The position numbers and the translations under genes were made by a program. Below, piece by piece: positions 9,331-18,267 of a DNA stretch of 64,000 nt. The stretch is taken from assembly GCF_017833525.1 (NCBI RefSeq), contig NZ_JAFICD010000001.1, positions 62,001-126,000 of the forward strand, in the 5' to 3' direction. Within the stretch, counting starts at the first letter, position 1. Each line of letters begins with the position of its first letter. The notes under the pieces were generated by a model, which saw only the letters and a list, made by a program, of their open reading frames with translations, had not been told where the DNA came from and did not search any database. The DNA comes from Duganella sp. 1411. Its GTDB lineage: Bacteria; Pseudomonadota; Gammaproteobacteria; Burkholderiales; Burkholderiaceae_D.

Positions 9331-11960
9331 CACCAATCCTCCCTGACCGCGCGTATCGGCCCGCCGGACAGCGACTGGCGGCCGGCCAGCAGTGCCGTCA
9401 ACGCGGCGGCGGCCAGCAACAGCCCGGCGACGACCGCCAACAGCCCCCACGGCAAGTGCAGCCGCATGGTCCAGTGGAAGGACTGCGGGTTGACCACGAA
9501 AACCAGTATCAGGCTGATGACCCAGCCCAGAGCGAAGCCGGTGGCGATGCCCAGGCCAGTCAGCGCGCCGCCCTCGATGGCCAGGATAGACAGGATTTGC
9601 CGGCGCGTGACGCCGACGTGGCGCAGCATGCCGAACTCCTTGGAGCGCGCCAGCGTCTGCGCCGAGAAGGTGGCGGCCACGCCGAACAGGCCAATGACGA
9701 TGGCGATCGCCTCCAGCAGATAAGTGATGGCGAAGCTGCGGTCGAACACCTGCATGCTTCGTTCGCGGATCTCCGATGGCGCGGTGGTCTCGAGCGCGGC
9801 GGCGAACGGCAGCCGTTTCAGGGCCTGCTCGGTGTCGGCGGCCTTGGCGCCCGGTGCGAGCCACAGCGCGGCGTTGCTGGCCTGCAGGTCGCCGGTGATG
9901 GCGCGGTAGTCGCTCAGTCGCATCTGAATCGAACCGGTGGGACGGGCGTAATCGCGCCATACGCCGGCCACCTGGAAGGCATGCGGCTTGCCGTTGAGGG
10001 GAATTTCCACCCGTTTGCCGACCCTCATATCGTATAAATCGACCATCGCCTCCGAGACCCAGACCGGCGGCGGTGCGCCCGGCGCCGGCGCTTGCGTGGG
10101 GCCGACGATGGCCAGGTATTTGGCGGGGTCGCGGGCGTCGACGTTGCTGGCCAATAGCGCCACCGGTGGACGGCCCGGCGCCAGCGAAATGCCCCGCACG
10201 CGCAGGAAATCGGCGCGTTGCACGCCGGGCAGGGCGGCGATGGCATCCTGTTCCGGCGGCCGCAGGCCGGCCGTGGTGCCGCCGCCGACGGTGTTGACGT
10301 AGATGTCGGCCGGCAGCACCTGGCGCAGCCAATCGTCCAGCGACACGCGGAAGCTGGCCACCATGATGGCCATGGCGACCATCAGGCTAAAGCTCGACAG
10401 CACGCCACCGAGCGCGATGCCGGCCTGGCTGGAGGCGTTCGACAGGCGCGCCAGCGTCAGCGTCAGCACGGGGGAGGCGCCGGGCCGGCTGGCGCTGGCG
10501 GCGCTCCAGCGCTGGTGCGCGAGGCGGAACACGATCGCCGCCAGGCGCGGCATCAGCGCGATGACGCCGATCAGCAGCAGCGCGATCGACAGATAGCCGA
10601 ACAGCGGCAGCTCGAACACCGGCGGCGCTTGCGACAGCAGCGCGGCCAGCGCGATGCAGGCCAGCGCCGGCCAGGCCGTGGCCAGGCGCGACATGGCCGC
10701 TTCCTCGGTGCCGGATTTGAGCGCCACCGCCGGTTTGGCGCGGGCGGCGTCGATGGCCGGCGCGGCGCAGCCCAGCAGCGACACGCCGACGCCGAGCGCG
10801 AAGTAGATCGCCGCCGCCACCGGCGTGAAGTGCACCGTCGGCTGCACGCCGGAGAAGAAGCCCGCGCCCAGGTCGGCGCCCATGAAGTGCAGCGCGGCCG
10901 CCGCCAGGCCGTAGCCGGCGCCGATGCCGATGGCCGATCCGGCCACGCCCAGGCTCAGGCCTTCGAGCAGGATCTGGCGCAGCAGGTGGCGGCGGTCCAT
11001 GCCCAGCACGCGCAGCAGCGCGAACTGGCTGCGGCGGCGGATCACCGACAGCGCCTGCGTGGAGAACACCAGGAACGCGCCGGTGAACAGGGCGACCAGC
11101 GCCAATACCGTCAGGTTGACGCGGTAGGCGCGGCTCATGCCTTCGTTGCGGCTGTTCTGTTCCTGGTCGTTGGGCTGGTTGACGCGGAAGCGCCCCGGGT
11201 AGTCGCGCTGCAGATCCTGTTCCAGCCGCGCCTTGAAGGCGTCGCGGTTGACGCCGTCGCGCAGTTTCAGGTCCACGCGCGACAACTGCCCCAGTTTGTC
11301 GAAGCGCCACTGCGCCGCGCCCAGGTCCATCACGCCGATGCGCTGGCCGGGGCGCGCGCTTTGCAGCGAACCGGCCACGCGCAGGCGCAGCTGGTCGACG
11401 CCGACCTGCAGCGTGATGCCGCCGGCGGCCGGGTTAAGCCACTGCTGCGCGGCGGGCGACAGGAAAATCGTATCGTCGGCGAGCGTGTCGAGCGCGTCGC
11501 CGTTGGCCGGCACGCCCATCAGGTCCGGCGCGACGAAGCCGGCGCGGAAGACGTCGATGCCGATGATTTTGAGCGCGGTGCGCTGGCCGGGAACGGAGGC
11601 GTCGAATTCCAGCACCGGCGAGGCCACCGTGACGCCGTCGCGCCGCGCCAGCAGCGGATAGATCGCCTCGTCGAACACCGGCTCGGTGCCGCGCACCTGC
11701 ACGTCGGCCACGCCGGACAGGCCCTTGATCGCCGACGAGAACTCGTTGAATGCGGCGGCGTTGATCAGGTGGATGGCGAAGCCGAGTGAGATGCCGACGG
11801 CGATGGCGGCGATCGCCACCAGCGCCCGCACCGGGTGCGCGCGCCACTCGCCCAGCAGCAGCCAGCGCGACAGGCGGCGCATCGACGCCGCCTCGCTCGC
11901 GGACGCGGCGCCGGCGCTGTTTTCGGTTGTGCGAACCTGGTCGGACATCGAATCGGACAT
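9330..11960 (-). CDS. FtsX-like ABC transporter permease (MacB/LolCE-AttFG type)
   Basis: This large permease of about 876 residues is built from two FtsX modules, each with four membrane helices, separated by extracytoplasmic domains and preceded by an N-terminal anchor near residues 35-60 (VAIAAIAVGISLGFAIHLI). Conserved FtsX helix motifs appear as SVIRRRSQFALLRVLGM and, near the end, ARSKEFGMLRHVGVTRRQI. The start MSDSMSDQ is chosen because it overlaps the preceding stop as TGATG; an ATG 12 nt upstream is possible. No ATP-binding subunit is present in this operon, so the ATPase must come from elsewhere if this is an active transporter. Confidence 0.88.
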   Translation of the reverse strand: MSDSMSDQVRTTENSAGAASASEAASMRRLSRWLLLGEWRAHPVRALVAIAAIAVGISLGFAIHLINAAAFNEFSSAIKGLSGVADVQVRGTEPVFDEAIYPLLARRDGVTVASPVLEFDASVPGQRTALKIIGIDVFRAGFVAPDLMGVPANGDALDTLADDTIFLSPAAQQWLNPAAGGITLQVGVDQLRLRVAGSLQSARPGQRIGVMDLGAAQWRFDKLGQLSRVDLKLRDGVNRDAFKARLEQDLQRDYPGRFRVNQPNDQEQNSRNEGMSRAYRVNLTVLALVALFTGAFLVFSTQALSVIRRRSQFALLRVLGMDRRHLLRQILLEGLSLGVAGSAIGIGAGYGLAAAALHFMGADLGAGFFSGVQPTVHFTPVAAAIYFALGVGVSLLGCAAPAIDAARAKPAVALKSGTEEAAMSRLATAWPALACIALAALLSQAPPVFELPLFGYLSIALLLIGVIALMPRLAAIVFRLAHQRWSAASASRPGASPVLTLTLARLSNASSQAGIALGGVLSSFSLMVAMAIMVASFRVSLDDWLRQVLPADIYVNTVGGGTTAGLRPPEQDAIAALPGVQRADFLRVRGISLAPGRPPVALLASNVDARDPAKYLAIVGPTQAPAPGAPPPVWVSEAMVDLYDMRVGKRVEIPLNGKPHAFQVAGVWRDYARPTGSIQMRLSDYRAITGDLQASNAALWLAPGAKAADTEQALKRLPFAAALETTAPSEIRERSMQVFDRSFAITYLLEAIAIVIGLFGVAATFSAQTLARSKEFGMLRHVGVTRRQILSILAIEGGALTGLGIATGFALGWVISLILVFVVNPQSFHWTMRLHLPWGLLAVVAGLLLAAAALTALLAGRQSLSGGPIRAVREDW

Positions 11961-12418
11961 CAGTGGCCGCACTCCACCGCCAGCGATTCACCGGCGCGTT
12001 TGGCGCGCAGCCTGGCCTTGGCCAGATTTGCGGGGGAGGCGCCGCGCGCGTCCTCGTCGGCCCATTGTTTGGCCAGCGCGAGTTTGGCGCAGCGCTTGCG
12101 TTGGGCGGCGGCGCGGCGCGCGGCGCGTTCGGCTTCGAGGGCTTCGCGTTCCTCGGTTTTCTGGCGCGCCTTGCGCAGCGCGGCCGATTCCGTTTGCATC
12201 CGCAGCAGGTCGGCCGAAGCGGCGGCGCCGGCCGGCGTGGCGGGCACGGCCGGCATGGGCGACGCCGCCGCGCCGGCCGGGCAGGGCATGTCGCTGTAGC
12301 TGACCTTGCCGTCCAGCGTGCATTTATAGACGCTTTGCGCCTGCGCCGCGAAGGCGGCCGCGCACAGCACGGCGGCGCAAGGGGCGCGAAGATGAGGGTT
12401 CATGGCGGTCCCGTTCAT
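11960..12418 (-). CDS. DUF4124-type secreted small protein
   Basis: This is a short exported protein of about 152 residues. A signal peptide ending AAAFAAQAQ is followed by SVYKCTLDGKVSYSDMPCP, the usual DUF4124 opening with two cysteines, then an Ala-rich linker and a charged helical segment rich in Arg, Lys and Glu (likely coiled coil), ending VECGH. The start at 12418 overlaps the previous stop as ATGA; an internal ATG at 12403 would also give a signal peptide. The family function is unknown. It sits where an ABC ATPase might be expected before the permease. Confidence 0.8.
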   Translation of the reverse strand: MNGTAMNPHLRAPCAAVLCAAAFAAQAQSVYKCTLDGKVSYSDMPCPAGAAASPMPAVPATPAGAAASADLLRMQTESAALRKARQKTEEREALEAERAARRAAAQRKRCAKLALAKQWADEDARGASPANLAKARLRAKRAGESLAVECGH

Positions 12419-13821
12419 AAAATTTTCCCGGGATTCATGATACCGAGCGGGTCGAGCGCCGCTTTGATGGCCCGCATCATGTTCAGTTCCACCGCCGATT
12501 TGTAGTGCGCCAGCTCGTCGCGTTTCAGCGCGCCGATACCGTGCTCGGCGGAAATCGAACCGCCAAAGGCCACCACGCTGTCGTGCACCACGCGGTTGAC
12601 CTTGTCTTGATTGGCCAGAAAATCCTCGTTGGAAACACCTTCCGGCGGCGCCACGTTGAAGTGCAGGTTGCCGTCGCCCAAGTGCCCGAAGCACACCAGC
12701 TGGCAGCCGGGGAAGGCCGCCTGCAGTTGCGGCGCGGTCACGGCGATGAAGTCGGCGATGCGCGACACCGGCAGCGAGATATCGTGTTTGATGTTTTTGC
12801 CGGCCTTGGCCTGCGCCAGCGGAATATGCTCGCGCAGCTGCCACAGGCCGGCCGATTGCGCCTCCGACGTCGCCACCACGGCGTCGGTGACGACCTCGCG
12901 TTCGAGCGCGGCGCCGATCGCGCGCTCCAGCAGCTCCACCGCGTGTTGTTCCGACTCGCTGCTCGACAGCTCCAGCAGCACGTACTGCGGGTGGGCGTCG
13001 GCGAAGGGCTTGGGCAGTTGCGGGAACTGCCGCGCCACCAGCTCCAGGCAGTAGCGCGACATCAGTTCGAAGCCGGTCAGGCTCGCGCCGCAGTGGTCCT
13101 GCATCAGCACCAGCAATCGCAGCGCGTCGGCCGGCGAGGGCAGCGCCGCCAATGCGGTGATGCTGGCCTTGGGGCGCGGGTACAGCTTGAGCACCGCGCC
13201 GGTGATGACGCCCAGCGTTCCCTCGGCGCCGATGAACAGGTCGCGCAGATCGTAGCCGGTGTTGTCCTTGCGCAGACCGCGCAAGCCGCTCCAGATCTCG
13301 CCCTGCGGTGTGACGACCTCCAGGCCCAGACACAGCTCGCGCGTGTTGCCGTAGCGGAGAACGGCCGTGCCGCCGGCGTTGGTGGACAGGTTGCCGCCGA
13401 TGGTGCAGCTGCCCTCGGCCGCCAGCGACAGCGGGAATAAACAGCCCTCGGCGGCGGCGGCCTCCTGCACCTGCTGCAGGATACAGCCGGCATCGACGGT
13501 CATGGTGCGGTTGACGGCGTCGATCTGGCGGATGGCGTTGAGCCGCGCCAGCGACAGCACGACGGCGGTGCCGCTGGCGTCCGGAACGCTGCCCAGTACC
13601 AGGCCGGTGTTGCCGCCCTGCGGCACCAGCGGCACGCGCCAGCGCGCGCAGGCCTTCACCAGCGCCGCCACCTGTTCCACCGAGCCGGGACGCAGCACGG
13701 CGGCGGCCTTGCCGGTGAAGCGCCCGCGCCAATCGGTGAGGAAGGGCGCGATGTCGGCTTCCGTGTCGAGCACGTGGGCGTCGCCCAGCAGCGATCTGCA
13801 GTGAAGGAGAAACGCCATCAT
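12415..13821 (-). CDS. FAD-binding oxidoreductase (glycolate oxidase GlcD / D-lactate dehydrogenase-like)
   Basis: This 468-residue flavoenzyme oxidises D-2-hydroxy acids. It has an N-terminal PCMH FAD-binding domain (about 35-215, with VPQGGNTGLV and EGSCTIGGNLSTNAGG) and a C-terminal FAD-oxidase domain containing CFGHLGDGNLHFN, AEHGIGALKRDEL and the final NPGKIL. Close families include D-lactate dehydrogenase, D-2-hydroxyglutarate dehydrogenase and glycolate oxidase; sequence alone does not decide. It overlaps the DUF2069 gene upstream and the DUF4124 gene downstream by 4 nt each. Confidence 0.9.
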   Translation of the reverse strand: MMAFLLHCRSLLGDAHVLDTEADIAPFLTDWRGRFTGKAAAVLRPGSVEQVAALVKACARWRVPLVPQGGNTGLVLGSVPDASGTAVVLSLARLNAIRQIDAVNRTMTVDAGCILQQVQEAAAAEGCLFPLSLAAEGSCTIGGNLSTNAGGTAVLRYGNTRELCLGLEVVTPQGEIWSGLRGLRKDNTGYDLRDLFIGAEGTLGVITGAVLKLYPRPKASITALAALPSPADALRLLVLMQDHCGASLTGFELMSRYCLELVARQFPQLPKPFADAHPQYVLLELSSSESEQHAVELLERAIGAALEREVVTDAVVATSEAQSAGLWQLREHIPLAQAKAGKNIKHDISLPVSRIADFIAVTAPQLQAAFPGCQLVCFGHLGDGNLHFNVAPPEGVSNEDFLANQDKVNRVVHDSVVAFGGSISAEHGIGALKRDELAHYKSAVELNMMRAIKAALDPLGIMNPGKIL

Positions 13822-14225
13822 TTGACGGTGGTGCCCTTTATCTTGTCGAGCAATTCCTTGGACAGCTTCTTGGCCGCCTTTTTATACGGCCGCAGATACA
13901 TCACCGCGCACACGAAGTACACGCAGACGATGGCCGCCTCGCCCCAGGCCAGCCAGGCGGACATGCCGTCCTTGTCGCTCCAGCCGCGCACCACGCCCTC
14001 GGTGAAGTACAGCAGTATCATCATCGAGGTCCACTGCAAGGTGTAGATGTCGCGCTTCCACACGCCGTACAGCGGCAGCAGCAGCGGCGCCGCCTTGAGC
14101 ACCAGCCAGGAGCCGCCCGGCTTCAACGGCGCCAGCACCGTCTCCCACAACACGCACCAGACGATCAGTAAAACCAGGCTGCCGATGGCGCCCCAGTGAA
14201 AGTACTTATGCATCGCGTTTTGCAT
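13818..14225 (-). CDS. DUF2069 membrane protein
   Basis: This 135-residue protein has four likely membrane helices (around residues 13-31, 43-53, 66-82 and 93-110) and a Lys-rich cytoplasmic tail. DUF2069 genes often follow wrbA in proteobacteria, and the same order is seen here with a 48-nt gap. Its stop overlaps the FAD oxidase start (ATGA). The function is unknown. Confidence 0.88.
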   Translation of the reverse strand: MQNAMHKYFHWGAIGSLVLLIVWCVLWETVLAPLKPGGSWLVLKAAPLLLPLYGVWKRDIYTLQWTSMMILLYFTEGVVRGWSDKDGMSAWLAWGEAAIVCVYFVCAVMYLRPYKKAAKKLSKELLDKIKGTTVK

Positions 14226-14273
14226 TTTGCATCCCCGTTTACAGCTTAGTTTGCGGCTTGGTTGGCGGCCCGA

Positions 14274-14915
<642 letters not shown>

Positions 14916-15010
14916 CTAACACTGGCATCTGATTATCGCTCATGTACGCAAAATATATTCATCCGATTCTTCTCTACATATTCCGCAGCTGCCGCGGCGG
15001 CATCGAGACC

Positions 15011-16318
15011 ATGCGCTCCTTGTCCTGGCCGGAGGTGCGCGACCTGGTGCTGTTCGCCCACCGCCGCCTGCGCGAGGAAAGCCTGCCGCAGGTAGCCGGC
15101 AGCCTCACTTTCACCACCGTGTTCGCGCTGGTGCCGCTGCTGACCATCGCGCTGGCGATCTTCACCACCTTCCCGCTGTTTAACACCTTCCGTACCTCGC
15201 TGGAGGCGTATTTCGTCCAGAGCGTGATGCCGAAGTCGATATCGAGCACCATCCTCAATTACCTGACGATGTTCGCCTCCAAGGCCACGCGGCTGTCGGC
15301 GGTGGGCGCGGTGGCGCTGATTTTCACGTCGATCGCGATGATGAACCTGATCGAGCGCGTGTTCAACCGCATCTGGCGCGTGCGCGGGGAGCGCAGCTGG
15401 ACGCGCCGCATCCTGGTCTACTGGGCCATCATCACGCTGGGGCCATTGCTGATCGGCGTGTCGCTGACGCTGTCGTCGCAGGTGTTCATGGCCACCGTCG
15501 ATTTGTTCGGCCGGGTGCCGGTGGTGGGCGCCATCATCTACACGACGGCGTCGCTGGCGCTGACCACGGCCGGCTTCACGTTGCTGTATCTGGCGGTGCC
15601 GAACCGCGACGTCGACTGGCAGGACGCGGCCTGGGGCGGCCTGGTGGCCGGCCTGGCGTTCGAACTGGCCAAGCGCGGCTTCGCCATTTTCATCACCCAG
15701 TTCCCGACCTATTCGAAGATCTATGGCGCGCTGGCGGCGCTGCCGCTGTTCCTGCTGTGGGTCTACGTGTCGTGGGTGATCACGCTGATCGGGGCGCTGC
15801 TGGTGGCCGCGCTGCCGGTGGTGAAGTACGAGCGCTGGTGGCACGAGGCGCAGCCGGGCGGAGAATTCGTCGACGCCATGGCGATCATCAAGGTGCTGTA
15901 CGTGGCCTGCAAATGCGGCGACACCGCCCTGGTGGGCGCCGGCGCGATCCGCCTGCGCACGCGCCTGGGCTTCGACGAGATGGACAATCTGCTGGAAAAA
16001 ATGATGGCCGAGGGCTGGGTGGGGCGGGTCAAGGTGGAGGCGCCGCCGCGGGTCCAATGGGGCAAGCGCGTCAGCGACGGTGCCGATCATTGGGTATTGC
16101 TGGCCAACGTGGAGAAGCTGACCCTGGCCGAAGTCTACCGCCTGTTCGTCTTCGGCGGCATGGCGGTCAACGCCGGCGTGGTGGCCGACGGCGACGACGA
16201 GCGCGATTTGCAGGCGGCGCGCGAGGCGGCGACGTTGGCGCGCGAGGTCGAAAACGCCGTCGAGGCGGGGCTGGGCAAGACGCTGGCCGAGCATTTCGGA
16301 CCGCTCGACTGTCGATAG
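15011..16318 (+). CDS. YihY/BrkB family inner-membrane protein
   Basis: This protein has about six membrane helices in residues 25-290 and the family signature AGSLTFTTVFALVPLLTIALA, followed by an acidic cytoplasmic C-terminal domain of about 140 residues. The family was once annotated as RNase BN in error; the transported molecule, if any, is unknown. The start at 15011 (MRSLSWPEV) gives the usual family N-terminus; an in-frame ATG at 14942 would add 23 residues and neither has a strong ribosome site. It is divergent from wrbA. Confidence 0.88.
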   Translation: MRSLSWPEVRDLVLFAHRRLREESLPQVAGSLTFTTVFALVPLLTIALAIFTTFPLFNTFRTSLEAYFVQSVMPKSISSTILNYLTMFASKATRLSAVGAVALIFTSIAMMNLIERVFNRIWRVRGERSWTRRILVYWAIITLGPLLIGVSLTLSSQVFMATVDLFGRVPVVGAIIYTTASLALTTAGFTLLYLAVPNRDVDWQDAAWGGLVAGLAFELAKRGFAIFITQFPTYSKIYGALAALPLFLLWVYVSWVITLIGALLVAALPVVKYERWWHEAQPGGEFVDAMAIIKVLYVACKCGDTALVGAGAIRLRTRLGFDEMDNLLEKMMAEGWVGRVKVEAPPRVQWGKRVSDGADHWVLLANVEKLTLAEVYRLFVFGGMAVNAGVVADGDDERDLQAAREAATLAREVENAVEAGLGKTLAEHFGPLDCR

Positions 16319-16321
16319 TGC

Positions 16322-16366
16322 TTGAGCTTTCATTTTTGGAATGCTATATAGATAATATTCCAAAAA
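16322..16366 (+). promoter_or_regulatory. sigma-70-like promoter overlapped by a 10-bp inverted repeat
   Basis: TTGAGC at 16322-16327 and TATATA at 16345-16350 are 17 bp apart. A perfect inverted repeat, TTTTTGGAAT (16333-16342) and ATTCCAAAAA (16357-16366), brackets the -10 element. This could be an operator or an RNA hairpin upstream of the HAF-repeat gene. The elements are seen; function is inferred. Confidence 0.45.
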
Positions 16367-16380
16367 ACGGGAGGCGCGTC

Positions 16381-17508
16381 ATGTTGAAAATGTCGGCGGC
16401 GGCGGTTTTGTTCGGATGCGCGGCGATGGCGTCGGCGCAGCATTTACATCCGCCCGGCCTGGGCGAGCGCGCCGGCGAGGCCAGCATCGCGGTCGACATC
16501 AACGGCGCCGGCCAGGTGGCCGGCATCATCGAGGAGGAGAGCGGCCGCCAGCGCGCGGTGCTGTGGGATAAGCGCCTGATCGAACTGGGCACGCTGGGCG
16601 GCAGCGACGCCTACACCCGGGGCATCAACGCCGGCGGCGACGTGGTCGGCACGGCGCAGAACAGCGACGGCCGCTGGCGCGCGTTCGTGCGCCGCGCCGG
16701 CCTGCCCATGCGCGACCTCGGCACCCTGGGCGGCGGCAGCAGCTACGGCATGGGCATCAACCGCGCCGGCCAGGCGGTGGGTTACGCCGACACCAGCGAC
16801 GGCTACTTCCGCGCCTTCGCCACCGACGGCGACGGCCCGCTGGTCGATCTGGGCACGCTGGGCGGTAAGATCAGCTACGCGGCCGGCATCAACCGCCACG
16901 GCGACATCGTCGGCACGGCCGCGCTCAGCGACGGCTACCGGCGCGCCTTCCTGTACCGGCCCGGCGCCGGCATGACCAACCTGGGCACCCTGGGCGGGCG
17001 CTCCAGCAGCGCCACCGCGATCAGCGACAACGGCATCGTGGTGGGCGCGTCGGAGACGGCCGACCGCAGGTGGCACGCCTTCATGCATGACGGCCATAAG
17101 ATGGTCGACCTGGGTGCGCTGATCGGCTACGGCAGCAGTTTCGCCACCGCCGTCAACGCCGCCGGCCACGTGGTGGGCAGCGTGCGCATCGGCGACGAAC
17201 GGCGCGCCTTCGTCTACCGCGACGGCAAGATGACCGTGCACCCGGGCGGCTACGGCCTGTACCTGGTCAACAGCATCAACGCCGAGGAGCTGGTGATCGG
17301 CGCCAAGTACGTCGCCAAGCGCTTCGAGGCGGCGACGATGCGTTCCAGCCAGCCGGCGGTGACCACGCGCGGCGGCCAGGATCTGGTGACGCTGGGCGCG
17401 GTGGTGATCACGGCGGCCTTCGGCATTGTTCTGTACCGGCGCCGCTATCGCGGCATCGCGCTGCGGGTCGAATCGCCGCTGGGACACAAACCGGCAAGAA
17501 TGTTGTGA
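16381..17508 (+). CDS. HAF-repeat exported protein with C-terminal membrane anchor
   Basis: The 375-residue protein starts with a signal peptide (cleavage near ASAQ, residue 19) and carries at least four repeats around the motif DLGTLGG with intervening blocks such as AXXINXXGXXVG, which is the HAF extracellular repeat pattern. A hydrophobic segment VTLGAVVITAAFGIVL followed by RRRYRG near the C-terminus looks like a membrane anchor but lacks a PEP motif. Start ATG has GGGAGG 8 nt upstream. The function is unknown; HAF proteins are usually surface-associated. Confidence 0.85.
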   Translation: MLKMSAAAVLFGCAAMASAQHLHPPGLGERAGEASIAVDINGAGQVAGIIEEESGRQRAVLWDKRLIELGTLGGSDAYTRGINAGGDVVGTAQNSDGRWRAFVRRAGLPMRDLGTLGGGSSYGMGINRAGQAVGYADTSDGYFRAFATDGDGPLVDLGTLGGKISYAAGINRHGDIVGTAALSDGYRRAFLYRPGAGMTNLGTLGGRSSSATAISDNGIVVGASETADRRWHAFMHDGHKMVDLGALIGYGSSFATAVNAAGHVVGSVRIGDERRAFVYRDGKMTVHPGGYGLYLVNSINAEELVIGAKYVAKRFEAATMRSSQPAVTTRGGQDLVTLGAVVITAAFGIVLYRRRYRGIALRVESPLGHKPARML

Positions 17509-17534
17509 TTTGCTTATCCGCAGCGCTGGATTTT

Positions 17535-17564
17535 TTGCCGGGCATAGGCTACATTCGCTATAAG
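17535..17564 (+). promoter_or_regulatory. sigma-70-like promoter for CBS-domain gene
   Basis: TTGCCG at 17535-17540 and TATAAG at 17559-17564 are separated by 18 bp, about 60 nt upstream of the CBS-domain start. Confidence 0.45.
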
Positions 17565-17623
17565 GCTAGAACAACTACAACCCCCATTCACACTGCCTAT
17601 ATCTCAGCGACAGGACGGCCAAA

Positions 17624-18082
17624 ATGAAAGTCTCCGAAATTCTTCAGGTAAAAGGTAGCATTCTTTATACCATCTCGCCTGACCAGCCATTGGCGGACGC
17701 CGCCAACACGATGGCCGAGAAGGACATCGGCTCGCTGGTCGTCATGGAGTTCGGCGATCTGGTGGGCATGCTGACGTTCCGCGAAGTGCTGCGGGCGCTG
17801 CACGACAACGCCGGCACGGTCGGCGCCGGCACGGTGCGCAAGCACATGGACGACCACCCGATCACCGTCACGCCGGACACCGAGGTCAACGAGGTGCGCC
17901 GCATCATGCTGGAAAAGCACGCGCGCTATCTGCCGGTGATGAACGCCAAGACCATCCTCGGCGTGATCTCGTTCTACGACGTCGCGCGCGCGGTGCTGGA
18001 GGCGCAAAGCTTCGAGAACCGCATGCTCAAGGCGTATATCCGCGACTGGCCGGCCGAGACGGCGGACCAGCATCCGGACTAA
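17624..18082 (+). CDS. CBS-domain pair protein
   Basis: The 152-residue protein consists of little more than two CBS domains (about residues 8-65 and 75-135). CBS pairs bind adenosine nucleotides or SAM and regulate partner proteins or act as stand-alone sensors. Recognisable blocks are AANTMAEKDIGSLVVME and a second copy around RRIMLEKHARYLPVMN. It is a single gene flanked by its own promoter and a strong terminator. The partner is unknown. Confidence 0.9.
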   Translation: MKVSEILQVKGSILYTISPDQPLADAANTMAEKDIGSLVVMEFGDLVGMLTFREVLRALHDNAGTVGAGTVRKHMDDHPITVTPDTEVNEVRRIMLEKHARYLPVMNAKTILGVISFYDVARAVLEAQSFENRMLKAYIRDWPAETADQHPD

Positions 18083-18101
18083 GCGCCGCGCAAGCGGCAA
18101 C

Positions 18102-18139
18102 AAAAAAAACGCCATGGGCCTGCGTCCATGGCGTTTTTT
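18102..18139 (+). terminator. rho-independent terminator after CBS gene
   Basis: An A run leads into ACGCCATGG, an 8-nt loop, then CCATGGCGT followed by T6. The stem reaches 14 bp when the A and T runs pair, so it could terminate in both directions. Confidence 0.9.
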
Positions 18140-18152
18140 CATTCGTCAATCC

Positions 18153-18247
18153 GGGGTCAGGTCCACCATTTCTACACGAACCCGGCGCTACGCCCCTCAT
18201 GCGCCGTTAGACGGATGAGCACGTGTAGAATTGGTGGACCTGACCCT
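18153..18247. repeat. 95-bp inverted-repeat element (family B)
   Basis: Two 25-nt arms, 18154-18178 and 18222-18246, match at 24 of 25 positions in inverted orientation; the outer part reads GGGTCAGGTCCACC. The 43-nt spacer holds a smaller imperfect inverted repeat. It lies between the CBS terminator and the end of the DUF3369/EAL gene and has the form of a REP-type doublet. No transposase is adjacent. Confidence 0.85.
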
Positions 18248-18267
18248 GGAGTTTTGAGCCCGGAGTT

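Noticed and set aside
9331..10332. Upstream extension of the AttH-like frame to 694 codons
   Set aside because: The extension covers the FtsX permease gene in another frame; the signal peptide at 9330 marks the real start.
15757..16380. Upstream extension of the HAF-repeat frame
   Set aside because: It overlaps the YihY gene out of frame; the ATG at 16381 has a ribosome site and a signal peptide.
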